Positions 33,631 to 43,174 are shown, counted from the first letter of the stretch. The stretch: 44,273 nt of DNA from Nostoc sp. TH1S01 (GCA_018993265.1 JAGKSW010000156.1:1-44273); one strand, 5' to 3'. Numbers and translations are program-made. The notes: generated by a model from the letters alone, not told the origin.

Positions 33631-36600
33631 ATGTATCTACACTATCTAGAAACCAAACACCTTGAAGAATTAGTCAAGGGCAGTAGTATAGATTTACACC
33701 TAGCGCAACTAAATTTTAAGTCTCTCCAAGGTGCGATCGCCTACGAATATCTGTTAATTTCCGAACTACTCCCGCGCACAAACACAGGCATGGTAAAAAG
33801 CGGCTGGTTGCAGCGTTACAGTCATATAACTGCTGGCGGTTGGTGGTGCGGGGGGCTAGATCCGCTAAATAATTGGCAAGCAATGGAATGGGGATGCTTT
33901 AAGCCAAATCAACCCCGCATCAAGGATAATGGCAAACCCATCAAATATGAACATCCTCCCAGCACACCTACAAGGGTATTTTGTTTGCGGGTGACGCTGG
34001 AAATTTGGCAAGAAACTGCACAGCGTTACAATCTTACCTTACCTGCAAATATCAGCGTTGATGCTAACGGCGAAGCGGTGGGTTTTTGGCAATGGGTGAT
34101 GGAACAGAACATACCCGTGATTATTTGCGAAGGTGCAAAAAAGGCGGCTGCACTGTTATCGCAAGGGTATGCAGCGATCGCAATTCCGGGAATTACTAGC
34201 GGTTATCGAGTCGTCAAAGATGGATTTGGTAAAGTCACCCGTCGTCAACTTATTCCTGATTTAGCGTTGTTTGCGACTGCAAAACGCCACATATATATAT
34301 GTTTTGATTTTGAAACTCAACCTAAGACTATAGCAGCAGTGAATAATGCGATCGCTCAACTTGGTTGCTTATTCCAAGAAAAAAATTGCTTAGTTAAAGT
34401 TATCGAACTACCAGGGCCAGAAAAAGGCGTTGATGAATTCATAGTTGCAAAAAATAGTAGCACATTCGATAAAATTTATCGCCAAAGCGTTGATTTAGAA
34501 ATTTACCTCGCACACACTAAACCACATACAGAATTAACCATTCCAGATGCACTCACAATCAACCGTCCCTATTTAGGTGAAATAGCCTTTCCCAACTCAG
34601 GCTTAGTCGGAGTTAAATCAGCAAAAGGCACAGGTAAAACCACAGCTTTACAAAATATTGTCCAACAAGCCAAAACCAAAAACCAGCCCATCTTATTAAT
34701 TACCCACAGAATCCAGCTTGGAAAATTTTTATGTGACAAAATTGGGATTCAATGGGGATTAAACACTAATAATAATTTATTCTCTTACTTTGACAGCCAA
34801 ACTACTGAATCTCTTGGCTTATGTATTGACTCCATTTGGAAAATAAATGTCGATAAATGGCAAGGTGGCATAGTTATTTTAGACGAAGTAGAGCAATTAT
34901 TATGGCATTTATTAAATAGTGATACTTGTAAAAATAAACGTGTCAAAATATTAAAAAATTTCCAAAAACTAATATCTACAGTTTTACAAACTGGCGGTTT
35001 AGTCATTGCCCAAGACGCTGATTTATCAGATGTATCTTTAGAATATTTGCAAGGTTTATCAGGCATTAAAGTAACACCTTGGATACTTGTTAATCAATGG
35101 CAACCTGTACGCGGTTGGGATATCACTTTTTATGATTCACCCAACCCAACACCTTTAATTCATCAATTAGAATTAGATTTATTAGCAGGCCGTAAATGCT
35201 ACGTTACTACTGATAGTCGCTCTGGACGCTATAGCTGTGAAACTATTGAAAATTATCTTAAAGAACGGTTAGAAAAATTACGCTATCAATTTCCTAAAAG
35301 TTTAGTAATTAGTAGCCGAACTACAAATACACCAGACCATCCAGCAGTTGAATTTGTTGGTAATATTAATCAAAAAATTGCAGATTACGACACAATTTTT
35401 GTCACTCCTAGCTTAGGAACTGGTATTAGTATTGATGTCCAACACTTTGATAGAGTTTACGGTATTTTTCAAGGCGTAATTCCTGATTCAGAAGCCAGAC
35501 AAGCCTTAGCAAGAGTCAGAGATAATGTCCCTCGGATTGTTTGGTGTGCTAAACGCGGAATTGGTTTAATTGGTAGTGGTAGCACCAACTATCGTTTATT
35601 ATCTGATTGGTATCAAGCTAATCAAAAAGAAAATTTAGCATTACTTAGTCCACTGCATAAAATAGATGTAGATTTGCCTTTAGTATATGACCCAATTCAT
35701 TTACGGACTTGGGCGAAATTATCTGCAAGAGTTAATGCTTCTATTCGCCTTTACCGCCAGTCGATGCAAGATGGATTAAGCACTGACGGACATCAAATTT
35801 GGCTGCGGAGTAATGCTGTTCACAATAATATTATCCGAGATTTGCGTTTAGCCTTTTTAGCAACTGACTCTAGTGATTTAGCAACACGCAAGCGATTAAT
35901 TTTAGAGATTGTCAAAGTCCAAAGAGATTGGACAGATAAGCGGCAAAAAGCGAAAGATATTAAACGGCAAATGAAAGACATCAAGCTCAAAAATCAATTA
36001 GCTACAGCCAAGATTATTGCCGAAGCTCCAGATATAAATTATGTAGAATATCAACAGTTATCCTCCAAAAATTCTCTTACAGATTTAGAGCGTCATCAAA
36101 TATATAAATATACGCTCAAACAAAAATATGGTGTAGAAGTTACACCAGAACTTAAATTAAAAGATGACCAAGGCTATTACTCCCAGTTATTAATTCACTA
36201 TTATTTAACCCACGAAAGCGATTATTTTCATGTTAGAGATCAACATGAATGGCAACAGCAGTTATTATTAGGCGAAGGTAAAGTTTTTCTACCAGATATA
36301 AAGACTTACACTGTCAAAGTTGAAGCTATGAAAGCTTTAGGAATGCTAGAATTTCTCGACCCAACCAGAATTTTTATTGAAAATGATCCTGATTTACTCT
36401 GGTTGCAAGATGTGGTTTATCAGCACAGTCAACATATCAAACGGGTTTTAGGAATTAACCTAATTAGGGAAGAAGCAATAACTTCTCAAATCAAAATTCT
36501 CAGCAAGTTACTCAAGCTATTGGGATTAAAATTAAAACCTGTTAATGAAGGTTATCAAATAGACCCAGTAACTTTTGATGATGGCAGAGATAAAATATTT

Positions 36601-36735
36601 GCCGCTTGGTATCAACGTGATGAGTTGATGTTAGCTAATTTTAAAGGTGTACAATTGGAAATGAAGGATTTTTCTAATTGGAAGTTTGAGCCTGTGAAGC
36701 AGCAGTCTGTATTAGCAAGTTTGTCAACAAGATAA
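33631..36735 (+). CDS. CyRepA1-like plasmid replication protein
   Basis: The 1034-residue protein (from ATG 33631; TTG 33607 is less likely) matches the plan of CyRepA1-type replication proteins of cyanobacterial plasmids. The N-terminus has LNFKSLQGAIAYEYLL and GGWWCGGLDPLNNWQAMEWGC. A DUF3854/TOPRIM-like domain carries VIICEGAKKAAALLSQGYAA with acidic IYICFDFE. A helicase-like part has Walker A GTGKT at 333-337, ITHRIQLGKFLC, Walker B DE at 418-419 (VILDEVEQLLWH), and TPSLGTGISID and RVRDNVPRIVW downstream. The long C-terminus is helical and basic in its middle. It is intact despite sitting in chromosome-like surroundings. Confidence 0.8.
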   Translation: MYLHYLETKHLEELVKGSSIDLHLAQLNFKSLQGAIAYEYLLISELLPRTNTGMVKSGWLQRYSHITAGGWWCGGLDPLNNWQAMEWGCFKPNQPRIKDNGKPIKYEHPPSTPTRVFCLRVTLEIWQETAQRYNLTLPANISVDANGEAVGFWQWVMEQNIPVIICEGAKKAAALLSQGYAAIAIPGITSGYRVVKDGFGKVTRRQLIPDLALFATAKRHIYICFDFETQPKTIAAVNNAIAQLGCLFQEKNCLVKVIELPGPEKGVDEFIVAKNSSTFDKIYRQSVDLEIYLAHTKPHTELTIPDALTINRPYLGEIAFPNSGLVGVKSAKGTGKTTALQNIVQQAKTKNQPILLITHRIQLGKFLCDKIGIQWGLNTNNNLFSYFDSQTTESLGLCIDSIWKINVDKWQGGIVILDEVEQLLWHLLNSDTCKNKRVKILKNFQKLISTVLQTGGLVIAQDADLSDVSLEYLQGLSGIKVTPWILVNQWQPVRGWDITFYDSPNPTPLIHQLELDLLAGRKCYVTTDSRSGRYSCETIENYLKERLEKLRYQFPKSLVISSRTTNTPDHPAVEFVGNINQKIADYDTIFVTPSLGTGISIDVQHFDRVYGIFQGVIPDSEARQALARVRDNVPRIVWCAKRGIGLIGSGSTNYRLLSDWYQANQKENLALLSPLHKIDVDLPLVYDPIHLRTWAKLSARVNASIRLYRQSMQDGLSTDGHQIWLRSNAVHNNIIRDLRLAFLATDSSDLATRKRLILEIVKVQRDWTDKRQKAKDIKRQMKDIKLKNQLATAKIIAEAPDINYVEYQQLSSKNSLTDLERHQIYKYTLKQKYGVEVTPELKLKDDQGYYSQLLIHYYLTHESDYFHVRDQHEWQQQLLLGEGKVFLPDIKTYTVKVEAMKALGMLEFLDPTRIFIENDPDLLWLQDVVYQHSQHIKRVLGINLIREEAITSQIKILSKLLKLLGLKLKPVNEGYQIDPVTFDDGRDKIFAAWYQRDELMLANFKGVQLEMKDFSNWKFEPVKQQSVLASLSTR

Positions 36736-36773
36736 ATTACAGTATTCTGGATTGAGAATAGTCAGGAAAAATT

Positions 36774-37013
36774 ATGAACGCTTACAAAAAATACATCACT
36801 ATTACAGATCCCAAGCAAATAATATTATCTGATTTACCTTTTGCAGCAGGGCAGAGGGTGGAAATTATTATCTTAGCAGAGGATAACCCTAGAGAATCTA
36901 TTAGTAAAAAGGTAAGAGATTTATTTGATAAAACTCAGTCACTACCAGAAGTACAAAATATTACAGAATCCGAAATAAACGCAGAGATTGAAGCTTACCG
37001 ACGCGGAGAATGA
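36774..37013 (+). CDS. Type II antitoxin, now without its toxin
   Basis: The 79-residue protein starts with a short beta-rich DNA-binding-type segment (YKKYITITDPKQIILSDLPFAAGQRVEIIIL) and ends in an acidic helix, NITESEINAEIEAYRRGE, the usual tail of VapB-like cyanobacterial antitoxins. Its stop overlaps an ATG (ATGA, 37010-37013) that begins MKVIVD, the canonical first residues of a PIN/VapC toxin. The toxin is cut off at once by the element at 37029. ATG 36774 is preceded by AGGAAAA at about 36763. Confidence 0.7.
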   Translation: MNAYKKYITITDPKQIILSDLPFAAGQRVEIIILAEDNPRESISKKVRDLFDKTQSLPEVQNITESEINAEIEAYRRGE

Positions 37014-37033
37014 AAGTTATTGTTGATATATAG
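37010..37033 (+). pseudogene. Truncated VapC/PIN toxin start
   Basis: Seven codons (M-K-V-I-V-D-I) overlap the antitoxin stop by 4 bp and then hit TAG inside the TATAGCA end of the miniature element. MKVIVDT is the standard start of VapC-type PIN toxins, so the rest of the gene was lost at or after the insertion. Nothing resembling a PIN domain follows on the other side of the element before the ketosynthase gene. Confidence 0.6.
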
Positions 37034-37143
37034 CAATCCTAAATCATTTGTGAAATTCTCTTTCTTCTCTTTCTTTGTGTCCTTTGCGTCCTTTGCGGTT
37101 CGTTAAAAAGAATATTTTTCACAACTCAGATAGGATTGCTATA
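37029..37143 (+). mobile_element. Miniature element, TATAGCAATCCTA family, intact short form (115 bp)
   Basis: Perfect 13-bp terminal inverted repeats, TATAGCAATCCTA at 37029-37041 and TAGGATTGCTATA at 37131-37143. The inside contains AAATTCTCTTTCTTCTCTTTC and TTTGCGTCCTTTGCGG. Its reverse complement matches 22722-22874 apart from the latter's GC-rich insert. It truncates the toxin gene at 37010. Confidence 0.85.
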
Positions 37144-37158
37144 TTGTAGTTTATATAA

Positions 37159-38304
37159 TTACAAATTAATCCTACCCAAGGCTATGACTGCATTTTGACC
37201 ACCAAAGCCAAAGCTAAAACACAAGATATTTTGAATTGTGCTTTGTTGGGCATTTATGACAAAATTTAAATCAAATTCTGGTTGCTTTAAGCCAACACAA
37301 GGGGGTAAAATTTGCTGCTGCAAAGCTTTAAAAGAAAAAGCAATTCCTAAAGCACCAGAAGCACCTAAAGTGTGTCCTGTCGCGCCTTTAGTGGAACTGA
37401 CTGCTACTATTTTAGGAAATAACTGTTGGATGATTTTGCTTTCAATTTTGTCATTTAATTGTGTAGCTGTACCGTGAGCGTGAATGTAATTTATATCATT
37501 TGGTGTGAGATGGCTGCGTTCTAGACATTGTTTAATTGCAGCGATCGCACTTTTGCCATAAGGCTCAGGTTGATTGGTATGATAAGCATCTGCGGTTAAA
37601 CCACAGCCTTTAATTTCACCATAAACTTTGGCTTGGCGTTGCTTGGCTAACTCTGCTGATTCTAAAACTAACACTGCCCCACCTTCACCCAAAACTAAAC
37701 CTTCTCGCTGCACATCAAAAGGATAAGCACCAGTCTTGGCTAAAGCATTCATCTGCTGAAACCCGCAAATAGTTAGCGGTGTAATTGGTGCTTCGACTGC
37801 GCCAGCAATTACCCTTTGACATTGCCCAGTTTGAATTAACAAAGCAGCTTGGGAAATCGCCCAAATCCCCGTAGCACAAGCCGCCATCGGTGCAGAAACT
37901 ATCCCAGTAGCCCCAATTTGCCTAGCAGCTGCGATCGCATTCATCTGGGGTAAAATATCTAACCAATCTTCTAATGCGTAATTGCTATCTTTGCCATTCA
38001 TACCCCTAGCTAGAGATTCCCACGCACCTTGATGACTGCGACTCGAACCAATAACTACAGCACAGTCAGGTAGTGGGGGACTCAACCCAGCATCTTTTAA
38101 CGCAGAAGCAACAACCATCTGAGTCAGTATTTTCAACTCAGTTGGCTGTTTATCTATCAAGCCGAGAGGAACTGATTCAAGTTCTGCAAATGGCTGCTGA
38201 TATTGAATTCCTGATTTACCTGCTAGTAAATTTTGCCAGCTATCTTCTAAGCTTGTGCCTAAAGCAGAGACTAAACCAATACCAGTGACAACAACCTTAA
38301 CCAA
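37159..38304 (-). CDS. Beta-ketoacyl-ACP synthase (KAS II/FabF-like)
   Basis: The 381-residue protein is a condensing enzyme with the Cys-His-His triad: Cys143 in AACATG, His277 in HAHGTAT and His311 in KGATGHTLGASG. The N-terminus VVVTGIGLVSALG and the C-terminal glycine-rich FSFGFGGQNA are standard. It is about 30 residues shorter than FabF. AACATG replaces the usual TACATG motif. No acyl carrier protein, reductase or polyketide genes are adjacent, so this is likely a second, stand-alone KAS of uncertain substrate. An alternative is a role in a specialised lipid or pigment route. Confidence 0.88.
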   Translation of the reverse strand: MVKVVVTGIGLVSALGTSLEDSWQNLLAGKSGIQYQQPFAELESVPLGLIDKQPTELKILTQMVVASALKDAGLSPPLPDCAVVIGSSRSHQGAWESLARGMNGKDSNYALEDWLDILPQMNAIAAARQIGATGIVSAPMAACATGIWAISQAALLIQTGQCQRVIAGAVEAPITPLTICGFQQMNALAKTGAYPFDVQREGLVLGEGGAVLVLESAELAKQRQAKVYGEIKGCGLTADAYHTNQPEPYGKSAIAAIKQCLERSHLTPNDINYIHAHGTATQLNDKIESKIIQQLFPKIVAVSSTKGATGHTLGASGALGIAFSFKALQQQILPPCVGLKQPEFDLNFVINAQQSTIQNILCFSFGFGGQNAVIALGRINL

Positions 38305-38488
38305 TTGTTTGAAGTGTAAAGTCTAAAGATTAAATTTTTGTTGTGCTGGAGTGCGTAGGCGCAACCCACTACACATAAATAAGCATTGAGACGCGCAGAA
38401 CTTAGAATAAAAGAGCGATACATCCGTAAATCAAATGCTTCTTGATAATAAGCTTGATGTTCTATATGTACTGACAAATGACCATTGA
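38305..38488. other. Intergenic region between ketosynthase and deaminase
   Basis: A 184-bp gap upstream of the ketosynthase. An overlapping 68-codon frame covers it, but its C-terminal half runs antisense to, or through, repeat-like sequence (GTGCGTAGGCGCAACCC), so it is not called. The ketosynthase promoter should lie here. Confidence 0.5.
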
Positions 38489-38920
38489 CTATTTCCCAAT
38501 ATCCTCATTCCATAATTCGGGGTTGGTTTGAATAAATTCACTCATCATTTGTTCGCATTCCTCTAAATTTAAATCAATTACTTCTACGCCGTGAGATACC
38601 ATAAATTCTTTCGCGCCTGGAAATGTGCGAGATTCTCCGGCGATGACTTTTTTGATTCCAAATTGCACAACTGCTCCGGCGCACAAATAACACGGCATTA
38701 AGGTTGAATATAGGGTGGTACCTCTGTAACTGCCAATTCTGCCAGCGTTACGGAGACAATCAATTTCAGCATGGGTAACAGGATCGCCATCTTGGACGCG
38801 CTTATTGTGTCCTCTACCGAGAATCTGGCCATCCTTGACGAGAACGGAACCGATAGGAATTCCACCTTCTTGTCTACCTTGTCTAGCTTGGGCGATCGCA
38901 GCTTGCATAAATTCATCCAT
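38489..38920 (-). CDS. Cytosine/nucleoside deaminase (yeast FCY1-like)
   Basis: The 143-residue zinc deaminase has ligands His50 and catalytic Glu52 in THAEIDCL and Cys77/Cys80 in MPCYLC. The C-terminus FIQTNPELWNEDIGK is strikingly like that of yeast cytosine deaminase (FIDERPQDWFEDIGE), as are GGIPIGSVLVKDG and the LYSTLMPC strand. It probably deaminates cytosine or a related base to uracil in salvage, although guanine or tRNA deaminase homologues cannot be excluded. The divergent nucleoside hydrolase, starting 16 bp away, supports a salvage role. A second possible start is Met5 (38908). Confidence 0.85.
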   Translation of the reverse strand: MDEFMQAAIAQARQGRQEGGIPIGSVLVKDGQILGRGHNKRVQDGDPVTHAEIDCLRNAGRIGSYRGTTLYSTLMPCYLCAGAVVQFGIKKVIAGESRTFPGAKEFMVSHGVEVIDLNLEECEQMMSEFIQTNPELWNEDIGK

Positions 38921-38936
38921 TCTCTTATTCTCCTTT

Positions 38937-39860
38937 ATGTCAAAACAACTGGTATTAATGGATCACGATGGTGGTGTAGATGATTATCTAGCAACTATGC
39001 TGCTGTTGACGATGGATCACATAGATTTGCTTGGTGTTGTCGTCACTCCCGCTGATTGTTATATTGAACCAGCCGTTAGTGCTACACGGAAGATTATTGA
39101 TTTGATGGGATTTTCTCATATCCCTGTTGCCGAAAGTACAGTGCGCGGCATAAATCCTTTTCCCCGGCTTTATCGGCGTGATTCGTTTATTGTTGACCAT
39201 CTCCCTATTCTTAACCAGCAGGATACTATTAATACACCTCTGGTTACCGAACCTGGACAAGATTTTATGGTGCGGGTGTTACGAAAAGCACCTCAACCAG
39301 TAACGCTGATGGTAACGGGGCCATTAACGACAGTTGCAGTGGCGTTAGATAAAGCACCAGACATTGAAGCGAAAATTCAGAAAATCGTCTGGATGGGTGG
39401 CGCGTTGAATGTTGGTGGTAATGTCGAAAAAAGTTTAGAAGCTGGACAAGATGGTTCGGCGGAGTGGAATGTTTATTGGGATGCAGTTTCCGCCGCGCGA
39501 GTTTGGCAAACCCAAATTGAAATTATTATGTGTCCTTTAGATTTAACTAACAATGTCCCAGTCACATCAGATATTGTGTACAAAATGGGCAAGCAACGCC
39601 ACTATCCCATCTCTGATTTAGCCGGACAATGTTACGCACTGGTAATTCCCCAAGATTATTATTTTTGGGATGTGCTGGCGACGGCTTATTTAGGACACCC
39701 AGAATTTTATCAACTGCGGGAGTGGGAAACGGAAATTATTACCACTGGTTTAAGTCAAGGACGGACGAAAGTTGTTCCTGGCGGTCGGAAGATTTATGCA
39801 ATGAATACAGTTGATAAAGATGCTTTTTATGCTTATATTTTGCAGCAATGGGCGAGATAA
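38937..39860 (+). CDS. Nucleoside hydrolase
   Basis: The 307-residue protein belongs to the inosine-uridine nucleoside N-ribohydrolase family, cleaving nucleosides to base and ribose. The N-terminal Ca-binding motif is LMDHDGGVDDYLAT, with the D-x-D-x(3)-DD pattern. ATRKIIDLMG, MVTGPLTTVAVAL and IVWMGGALNVGGNV follow as in the family. The distal Ca ligand region and the active-site His are harder to locate. An upstream in-frame extension to 38805 exists but lies antisense to the deaminase; ATG 38937 with a CTCC/TTT leader is preferred. Substrate preference is unknown. Confidence 0.88.
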   Translation: MSKQLVLMDHDGGVDDYLATMLLLTMDHIDLLGVVVTPADCYIEPAVSATRKIIDLMGFSHIPVAESTVRGINPFPRLYRRDSFIVDHLPILNQQDTINTPLVTEPGQDFMVRVLRKAPQPVTLMVTGPLTTVAVALDKAPDIEAKIQKIVWMGGALNVGGNVEKSLEAGQDGSAEWNVYWDAVSAARVWQTQIEIIMCPLDLTNNVPVTSDIVYKMGKQRHYPISDLAGQCYALVIPQDYYFWDVLATAYLGHPEFYQLREWETEIITTGLSQGRTKVVPGGRKIYAMNTVDKDAFYAYILQQWAR

Positions 39861-40016
39861 AGATTTTGAGAAAGACTCGTTTTTTTAACGCAAAGTTACG
39901 CGGAGTTTTTTTCTGTTCCCTCCTCATCCAAATAATTTCAATTATTAAATCGGATGTCTCTAATTGATAGGATGGAAAATAAATGTTTTTGTCAGAATTA
40001 AGGGTTATTTTTTGAT

Positions 40017-41321
40017 ATGACTATTGCTCAAGTTGGGTCAAGTCTAGTTGAAATCGCCGGAAAAACTCGCGCCGCTGCAAGTAAGTTGGCAATTCTTTCA
40101 ACAGAGGCGAAAAATGAAGCGATCGCTGCGATCGCCCAAGGGTTAGAATCAGCCAGAGAAGAAATATTGCAGGCAAATGTGGCTGACTGTCAAGCGGCGG
40201 CGGCGGAAGGAATTGCTAAACCTCTGTATAAGCGGTTGCAGTTAGATGAACATAAATTAAGAGATGCGATCGCTGGAGTCCGAGATGTTGGTAAACTGGC
40301 TGATCCGATAGGTAAAGTCCAGATTCACCGCGAAATAGATACTGGCTTAATTCTAAAACGAATCTCTTGTCCTTTGGGTGTGTTGGGAATTATTTTTGAA
40401 GCGCGTCCAGAAGCGGCAATTCAAATAGTTTCTTTGGCGATTAAATCTGGTAATGGTGTAATTCTCAAATGTGGCAAAGAAGCTGTACGTTCTTGTGAAG
40501 CGATAGTTAAAGCCATTAAACAAGGATTATCTCAAACTGCTGTGAGTCCTGATGCGGTGCAGTTACTCACAACGCGGGAAGAAACTTTAGCACTTTTAAA
40601 ATTAGATAAATATGTAGATTTAATTATTCCTAGAGGTTCTAATTCTTTTGTCAGGTTTGTGCAAGAAAATACGCGGATTCCTGTGCTTGGTCATGCTGAT
40701 GGCATTTGTCATGCTTATATTGATAAAGCGGCTGATATTAACAAAGCCGTAGAAATTACTGTGGATGCCAAAATTCAATATGCGGCTGCTTGTAATGCCA
40801 TTGAAACTTTATTAGTACATCAAGCAATTGCCGGAGAATTTTTACCCAAAGTTGCCGCAGCTTTAGCCGCTAATCATGTGGAATTAAAAGGCGATGAACG
40901 TACCTTAGAAATATTACCAAATATTGCGGCTGCAACCGAAATTGATTGGGAAACCGAATACAGCGATTTAATTTTGTCAGTTAAAATTGTAGATTCTTTA
41001 GAAGATGCGATCGCTCATATTAACCAATATGGTTCTCGTCATACCGATGCAATTATTACTGAAGATATCGCCACCGCCGAATCTTTCTTTGGCTTGGTAA
41101 ATTCTGCTGGCGTATTTCACAATTGTTCCACACGCTTTGCTGATGGTTTCCGCTATGGTTTTGGTGCAGAAGTCGGCATTAGTACCCAACAAATGCCTCC
41201 CCGTGGCCCGGTTGGTTTAGAAGGATTGGTAACTTATAAATATCAAATGACTGGTAATGGTCACATTGTCGCTAGTTACACCGGCGCTAATGCTAAGGCG
41301 TTTATCCATAGAGATTTTTGA
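40017..41321 (+). CDS. proA: Glutamate-5-semialdehyde dehydrogenase
   Basis: ProA reduces gamma-glutamyl phosphate to glutamate semialdehyde with NADPH in proline synthesis. The 434-residue length is normal. Signatures include [21 protein letters not shown] near the substrate site, [34 protein letters not shown], catalytic Cys259 in [12 protein letters not shown], and the C-terminal [28 protein letters not shown]. The gene stands alone; proB is not in the window. ATG 40017 follows a 150-bp A+T-rich gap. An STRR cluster begins 7 bp after the stop. Confidence 0.96.
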   Translation: MTIAQVGSSLVEIAGKTRAAASKLAILSTEAKNEAIAAIAQGLESAREEILQANVADCQAAAAEGIAKPLYKRLQLDEHKLRDAIAGVRDVGKLADPIGKVQIHREIDTGLILKRISCPLGVLGIIFEARPEAAIQIVSLAIKSGNGVILKCGKEAVRSCEAIVKAIKQGLSQTAVSPDAVQLLTTREETLALLKLDKYVDLIIPRGSNSFVRFVQENTRIPVLGHADGICHAYIDKAADINKAVEITVDAKIQYAAACNAIETLLVHQAIAGEFLPKVAAALAANHVELKGDERTLEILPNIAAATEIDWETEYSDLILSVKIVDSLEDAIAHINQYGSRHTDAIITEDIATAESFFGLVNSAGVFHNCSTRFADGFRYGFGAEVGISTQQMPPRGPVGLEGLVTYKYQMTGNGHIVASYTGANAKAFIHRDF

Positions 41322-41327
41322 AATTAG

Positions 41328-41408
41328 GGGCTAGAGGCTAGGGGCTAGAGGCTAGGGGTTAGAGGTATAGTGCCTTACTCAACAATTAGCACTCAGCACT
41401 CAGCACTA
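41328..41408. repeat. STRR clusters after proA
   Basis: GGGGCTAGAGGCTAGGGGCTAG-type repeats (41328-41366) are followed by TTAGCACTCAGCACTCAGCAC (41383-41406). The latter is the same heptamer that is inserted in the helicase gene. Similar GAGGTTAGAGGTTATAGG repeats occur after ureF at 43175-43199. Confidence 0.8.
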
Positions 41409-41984
41409 GTCTGGAAAAGCTAGACCTGTTCTTGGGTCACGGATATATAATCCCAGGGTAAGACTACGCATAACTTCATCCCAAACGGGTGTTAACTGTT
41501 CTGCTTGGTCTGCCCAAAAATCAAAGGTAATTAAGCATTGTATATTCGAGCCTAAACCAATGCAAATTCGAGAAAAAGCTTCTCTTGGTTCGGCTTGGGT
41601 GTCAATAAATTTAATTTCTGTCCACACAACTCTAGCGGTTTGACGCTTGAGGGTGATAACTTCTCCCTTCTCAATTACATCACGACTGTCTTCTTCTACG
41701 ATTTTCTTTAAAGTAGCTTTCAGGGGAAACAAACTCCAGTCGTGGGGCGGCAGGTGATTAAAAGATACTTCTAAACAGCAGTCATCTTTGGGTGGTTTTC
41801 TATCCATGAACTTGAAAGATTTTTCTTGTGGTTCAAACACCCAATTTTGGGGAACGTTGAAGCGCACAGCCCCCCGGTTGGCAACGAAAATTTTATAGCC
41901 TGATGGAGATTCCCAGTGATGGTCGGGTTGGAGATCAAGCGTTTCTTTAATCCACTGGAGATTGCTTTTTTTACGCTTTGCCAT
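41406..41984 (-). CDS. Conserved-type hypothetical protein
   Basis: The 192-residue protein is soluble by appearance, with a basic start ([11 protein letters not shown]) and a beta-rich body: [57 protein letters not shown] and [29 protein letters not shown]. The last segment resembles the end of proteins in the PsbP/DcrB-like fold group, where such surface loops precede a final helix, but that is only a resemblance. Function is unknown. It is divergent from ureE with 82 bp between the starts. Confidence 0.7.
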   Translation of the reverse strand: MAKRKKSNLQWIKETLDLQPDHHWESPSGYKIFVANRGAVRFNVPQNWVFEPQEKSFKFMDRKPPKDDCCLEVSFNHLPPHDWSLFPLKATLKKIVEEDSRDVIEKGEVITLKRQTARVVWTEIKFIDTQAEPREAFSRICIGLGSNIQCLITFDFWADQAEQLTPVWDEVMRSLTLGLYIRDPRTGLAFPD

Positions 41985-42066
41985 AGTTTTAGCGATCGCT
42001 CACTTCGTTAATAATATCAAATTGATGAATGATGAATGTTTCGCGCAAAGGCGCAAAGGCGCAAAG

Positions 42067-42507
42067 ATGATATTGACTCAACGTAAACCACCAGATGCTA
42101 ATGCTGTGGTGAGTTTAACTTTAGCACTGACGGCAGAAGAACGCACTCGCAGCCGTCATCGATTTGAGATGGAAAATGGTCAGGTTGTGTTTTTGCGTTT
42201 ACCTAGGGGGACGGTGTTACGGGATGGCGATATTCTACAAGATGAAAATGATGGTAGTGTAATGAGAATTGTTGCGAAACCGGAACCTGTGCTGACTGTC
42301 TCGGCTGCATCACCATTGTTGTTAATGCGAGCAGCATACCATCTGGGCAACCGTCATGTACCTGTGGAAATTACGCCGAGTTATTTGCGTTTGTCACCAG
42401 ATAAGGTTTTACAAACGATGTTGGTACAGTTGGGACTGGAAATTATCGAGGAAATTGCACCGTTTCAGCCAGAATTAGGGGCTTATGGACATCATCACTC
42501 TCACTAA
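42067..42507 (+). CDS. ureE: Urease accessory protein UreE
   Basis: UreE delivers nickel to the urease active site via UreG. The 146-residue product (start ATG 42067; an upstream in-frame extension contains repeat-derived AQRRKGAK) has an N-terminal beta domain with [22 protein letters not shown] and the LRLPRG turn, then a metal-binding domain with [14 protein letters not shown] and a His-rich tail GHHHSH. The last 23 bp overlap the start of ureF, so the two are translationally coupled. Short CGCAAAGG repeats stand directly before the ATG. Confidence 0.93.
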   Translation: MILTQRKPPDANAVVSLTLALTAEERTRSRHRFEMENGQVVFLRLPRGTVLRDGDILQDENDGSVMRIVAKPEPVLTVSAASPLLLMRAAYHLGNRHVPVEITPSYLRLSPDKVLQTMLVQLGLEIIEEIAPFQPELGAYGHHHSH

Positions 42508-43174
42508 TAGTCATTTTTTGGCGATTTTGCAGTTAGCCAGTCCCGCTTTACCTGTGGGTGCTTATAGTTATTCTGAGGGTTTGGAAACTTTGGTAGATAA
42601 TGGCATCATTACCAATCAAGATCATCTCAAGCATTGGCTAACTTCGGAATTACGTTACGGTGCAATTCGCCTGGAGGCGGCGGTGATGTTACGTGCTGCG
42701 GAAGCTGCGAAAATTGGGAATATTGAGACACTCTGTTATTGGAATCGCTGGTTATCAGCCGCAAGAGAAACTCAAGAATTACGCAATTCTAGCTGGCAGA
42801 TGGGGCGATCGCTTGTGCAATTACTTGGTAAACTACAGCCAGAGTTACTCCCGACTCTTAATAGTGTGGGTAATCCTTGCAATTATGCGGCCGCTTTTGG
42901 TATTGCTGTTGCTTATTGGCAAATTCATCTCGATGCTGCTTTACTCGCATATCTGCATAGTTGGGCTACTAATCTCATCACCGCCGGAGTTAAACTCATT
43001 CCTTTGGGACAAACTGCCGGACAAGAATTATTATTCAATTTACAACCATTAATTAGTGCAACAGTCCAAGAAATTCTCGTTTTAGAGGATGATGAATTGA
43101 GTTGTTGTAGCTGGGGTTTATCTTTAGCAAGTATGCAGCATGAAACGCAGTATACAAGGTTGTTTAGAAGTTGA
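42485..43174 (+). CDS. ureF: Urease accessory protein UreF
   Basis: UreF is part of the UreF-UreH-UreG complex that loads nickel into urease. The 229-residue helical protein has the family segments [68 protein letters not shown] and [16 protein letters not shown]. It begins inside ureE (ATG 42485, 23-bp overlap). In related genomes ureG follows directly, but here repeats and a toxin-antitoxin pair follow. Confidence 0.95.
   Translation: MDIITLTNSHFLAILQLASPALPVGAYSYSEGLETLVDNGIITNQDHLKHWLTSELRYGAIRLEAAVMLRAAEAAKIGNIETLCYWNRWLSAARETQELRNSSWQMGRSLVQLLGKLQPELLPTLNSVGNPCNYAAAFGIAVAYWQIHLDAALLAYLHSWATNLITAGVKLIPLGQTAGQELLFNLQPLISATVQEILVLEDDELSCCSWGLSLASMQHETQYTRLFRS

Noticed and set aside
38271-38477. 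A 68-codon minus-strand frame across the ketosynthase start.
   Set aside because: The C-terminal half follows repeat-like sequence and overlaps the ketosynthase start; no family resemblance.
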